A stretch of 64,000 nucleotides of DNA from Cupriavidus basilensis (lineage in GTDB: Bacteria; Pseudomonadota; Gammaproteobacteria; Burkholderiales; Burkholderiaceae). The translations under genes were made by a program, and so were the position numbers. The DNA is taken from assembly GCF_000832305.1 (NCBI RefSeq), contig NZ_CP010537.1, positions 1,612,001 through 1,676,000 on the forward strand. The letters run 5' to 3'. Position 1 is the first letter of the stretch. The number at the start of each line of letters is the position of its first letter. The notes under the pieces were generated by a model, which saw only the letters and a list, made by a program, of their open reading frames with translations, had not been told where the DNA came from and searched no databases. Positions 62,542-64,000 of this stretch are shown one piece after another.

Positions 62542-63228
62542 TCAGGATTTCCCGGCCGCCGCGAAGCGCGCATTCAGCCAGGCGCCGATCGCCTTGATCT
62601 CTTCCAAGCAGACCGAGTGAGACATGCGGTAGGTGTGCCATTCCACCTTGCAGCCCAGTTTTTCCACGGTGTCGCGCGCCAGCAGGCCGAGCTGCACGGC
62701 CACCACATCGTCCTCGGTGCCATGTCCGGCAAAGATCGGCGTGGCGCGGTTGGCCTCGCTGAACTCGGCGGCAAGCATTGCCGGCGCGGGGATATAGGTG
62801 GAAAGGGCGATGATGCCGCCCAGCGCTTCGGGATGCGTCAGGGCTGTGGTATAGGCCACGGCCCCGCCTTGCGAGAACCCCGCCAGCACCACGCGGTGGC
62901 TGGGCACGCCGCGCTGGTTCTCCCGCGCGATCAGGGCGCGGATGGCATCGCGGGAGACCCGGATGCCGGCCTCGTCCGCATGGCGGCGGGCGTCATCGAG
63001 CGACTGGATGTCGTACCACGCCGGCATGACGTAGCCGCCGTTGCAGGTAACCGGGATGGCCGGCGCATTGGGAAACACGAAACGCACGCCGGGCGCGTAC
63101 GCCAGGCCCAGCTCCGGCACCACGGGCACGAAATCGCTGCCGTCGGCACCTAGCCCGTGCATCCAGATGACCGACCACGTGGGTGACGGCGTGGTTTCGA
63201 TTTCAATGGCTGGCAGCAGTGCGCTCAT
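62542..63228 (-). CDS. carboxylesterase/acyl-protein thioesterase-like hydrolase
   Basis: A 228-residue alpha/beta-hydrolase of the phospholipase/carboxylesterase family (acyl-protein thioesterase/EstB type). The nucleophile Ser119 is in LAGFSQGGAV, the acid is Asp173/174 in HGTEDD, and the base is His204 in RMSHSV. WMHGLGADGSDFVPVVPEL is the oxyanion segment. It hydrolyses short acyl esters in this family. The ATG at 63228 is preferred over the open frame to 63297, which lacks family sequence. Confidence 0.92.
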   Translation of the reverse strand: MSALLPAIEIETTPSPTWSVIWMHGLGADGSDFVPVVPELGLAYAPGVRFVFPNAPAIPVTCNGGYVMPAWYDIQSLDDARRHADEAGIRVSRDAIRALIARENQRGVPSHRVVLAGFSQGGAVAYTTALTHPEALGGIIALSTYIPAPAMLAAEFSEANRATPIFAGHGTEDDVVAVQLGLLARDTVEKLGCKVEWHTYRMSHSVCLEEIKAIGAWLNARFAAAGKS

Positions 63229-63486
63229 TTCGATGTTCCTTGTTCCCATATCCTGATCGGGCCCCCTTGCCGGCACGGCGAGCGTGCTGGGTGCCACTGC
63301 CCGGTGCGGGGCAATGCGTCTGTGCGGATGGCACTGGGGTGGCCGCGTGAGGCGGCAAGTATCGCACAGCGCCGGCGCGGTGCCGGCGGCTGGGCAATCG
63401 GGAACGCTTCAGCAAGCGCCGCGTGTCATGCGAGCGGATGGCCGCAGCGGCTTCAAGCCGCGCGGCCATGGCCTGACGGCAAACCG

Positions 63487-63774
63487 TCAGGCTGCTGAAG
63501 GTACGGTAGGCACCGTGATGAGGCCGGGCGCGGAGCGGGGCGCTTGCGCATGCTCCGCGGCGACGGGGGCGCGCCGCTTGTCCACGACGCTCTCGACGCC
63601 AGAGGCGGCCACCTCTTCCAGGAAGGCGACGAGGTCGCGGTAGTAGTCGACCTGCATCTGTGCCTCCAGCAGGCGACGCTCGGCTTGGAATAAGGTAAGC
63701 CGCATTTGCTGCAATTCCCTTGCTGCGATTTTCTCCGGGGTGGGCGGACTAAACATGTCTGCAAGCGAACGCAT
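63487..63774 (-). CDS. hypothetical protein, 95 residues, coiled-coil
   Basis: I do not recognise it. Residues 14-55 form a strong predicted helix/coiled coil (ARELQQMRLTLFQAERRLLE, then AQMQVDYYRDLVAFLEEV), followed by a Pro/Ala-rich tail with VDKRRAPVAAEH. There is no signal peptide or membrane segment. GGGAGG precedes the ATG on its strand. The helical content in one frame supports a real protein. Confidence 0.65.
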   Translation of the reverse strand: MRSLADMFSPPTPEKIAARELQQMRLTLFQAERRLLEAQMQVDYYRDLVAFLEEVAASGVESVVDKRRAPVAAEHAQAPRSAPGLITVPTVPSAA

Positions 63775-63944
63775 GGCAACCTCCCGCTATCGACGGCTTC
63801 GAATTGAAGCTTCTGCCATGCAACCAATATAGTAAATAAACGCGCATTTCAGGCCCTGTCGCGCGCCGTCCACACGGTCGATTGCCGGCGCGCGGCGGCA
63901 GGAGTAGATTGATCGTCCGGTGTTTGCAAGGCAGCTGGCAGTGC

Positions 63945-64000
63945 TTACATGGCAAGCGTTCCCGGCTCCGGCTGTTTCATTTTTTCCAGGTAGCCGTGGA
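63945..64000 (-). CDS. C-terminal end of a gene cut by the window
   Basis: The last 17 codons of a minus-strand frame read HGYLEKMKQPEPGTLAM and then TAA. This looks like an ordinary protein end, but it is too short to name. Confidence 0.45.
   Translation of the reverse strand, partial: HGYLEKMKQPEPGTLAM

Overview
The window looks like chromosomal DNA of a high-GC Burkholderiaceae bacterium, most likely of the Cupriavidus/Ralstonia group. This is an inference from three orphan Bug (TctC-type) solute receptors, meta-cleavage pathway operons, a complete C-P lyase operon, a second Hfq-like protein and many LysR regulators. No rRNA, tRNA, IS element or CRISPR array was seen. Almost all of the window is protein coding.

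Region 1 (1-10956) is aromatic catabolism. It starts with the end of a homoprotocatechuate cluster (hpaH partial, hpaI, a Bug receptor). A complete mhp pathway for 3-(3-hydroxyphenyl)propionate follows: mhpR is divergent from mhpCABD-Bug-mhpFE, and the Bug gene sits inside the operon. The key catalytic residues of MhpB, MhpC, MhpF and HpaI are all visible.

Region 2 (10957-33142) is mixed accessory content. It holds AraC-like and Crp/Fnr regulators, an acyl-CoA ligase, and a lower-GC PAAR-metallopeptidase gene coupled to a small exported protein (a likely type VI effector and immunity pair). Next come an M20 amidohydrolase beside a frameshifted MHS transporter, an Hfq2-like protein, an FKBP, and an AtoE transporter / ornithine-cyclodeaminase-like / 1144-residue molybdoenzyme-reductase fusion operon with a divergent LysR gene. 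Two OsmC proteins (one fused to a hydrolase), a DedA protein, a StbD/StbE-type toxin-antitoxin pair and a DoxX remnant close the region.

Region 3 (33144-56007) is phosphonate use, split in two. phnCDE with an HD oxygenase and a GNAT lies at 33206-37144. The second part is phnF plus a diverging phnM-like/DUF1045/phnN unit on the minus strand, facing phnGHIJKLM-MOSC on the plus strand (45620-55969). Pho-box-like repeats precede all three transcription units, and PhnF-like sites flank the divergent pair. An 8.5-kb acyl-CoA cluster sits between the halves: LysR, Bug, ADP-forming acyl-CoA ligase, a dehydrogenase remnant, SDR, enoyl-CoA hydratase, thiolase and a 2-methylfumaryl-CoA-isomerase-like CoA transferase.

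Region 4 (56027-64000) holds an AGE-family epimerase, a Crp/Fnr regulator, an exported protein built of DGA repeats, a LysR/DHA2 efflux pair with a perfect palindromic operator, an esterase and small conserved-looking hypotheticals. A gene on the minus strand is cut off at the right edge.
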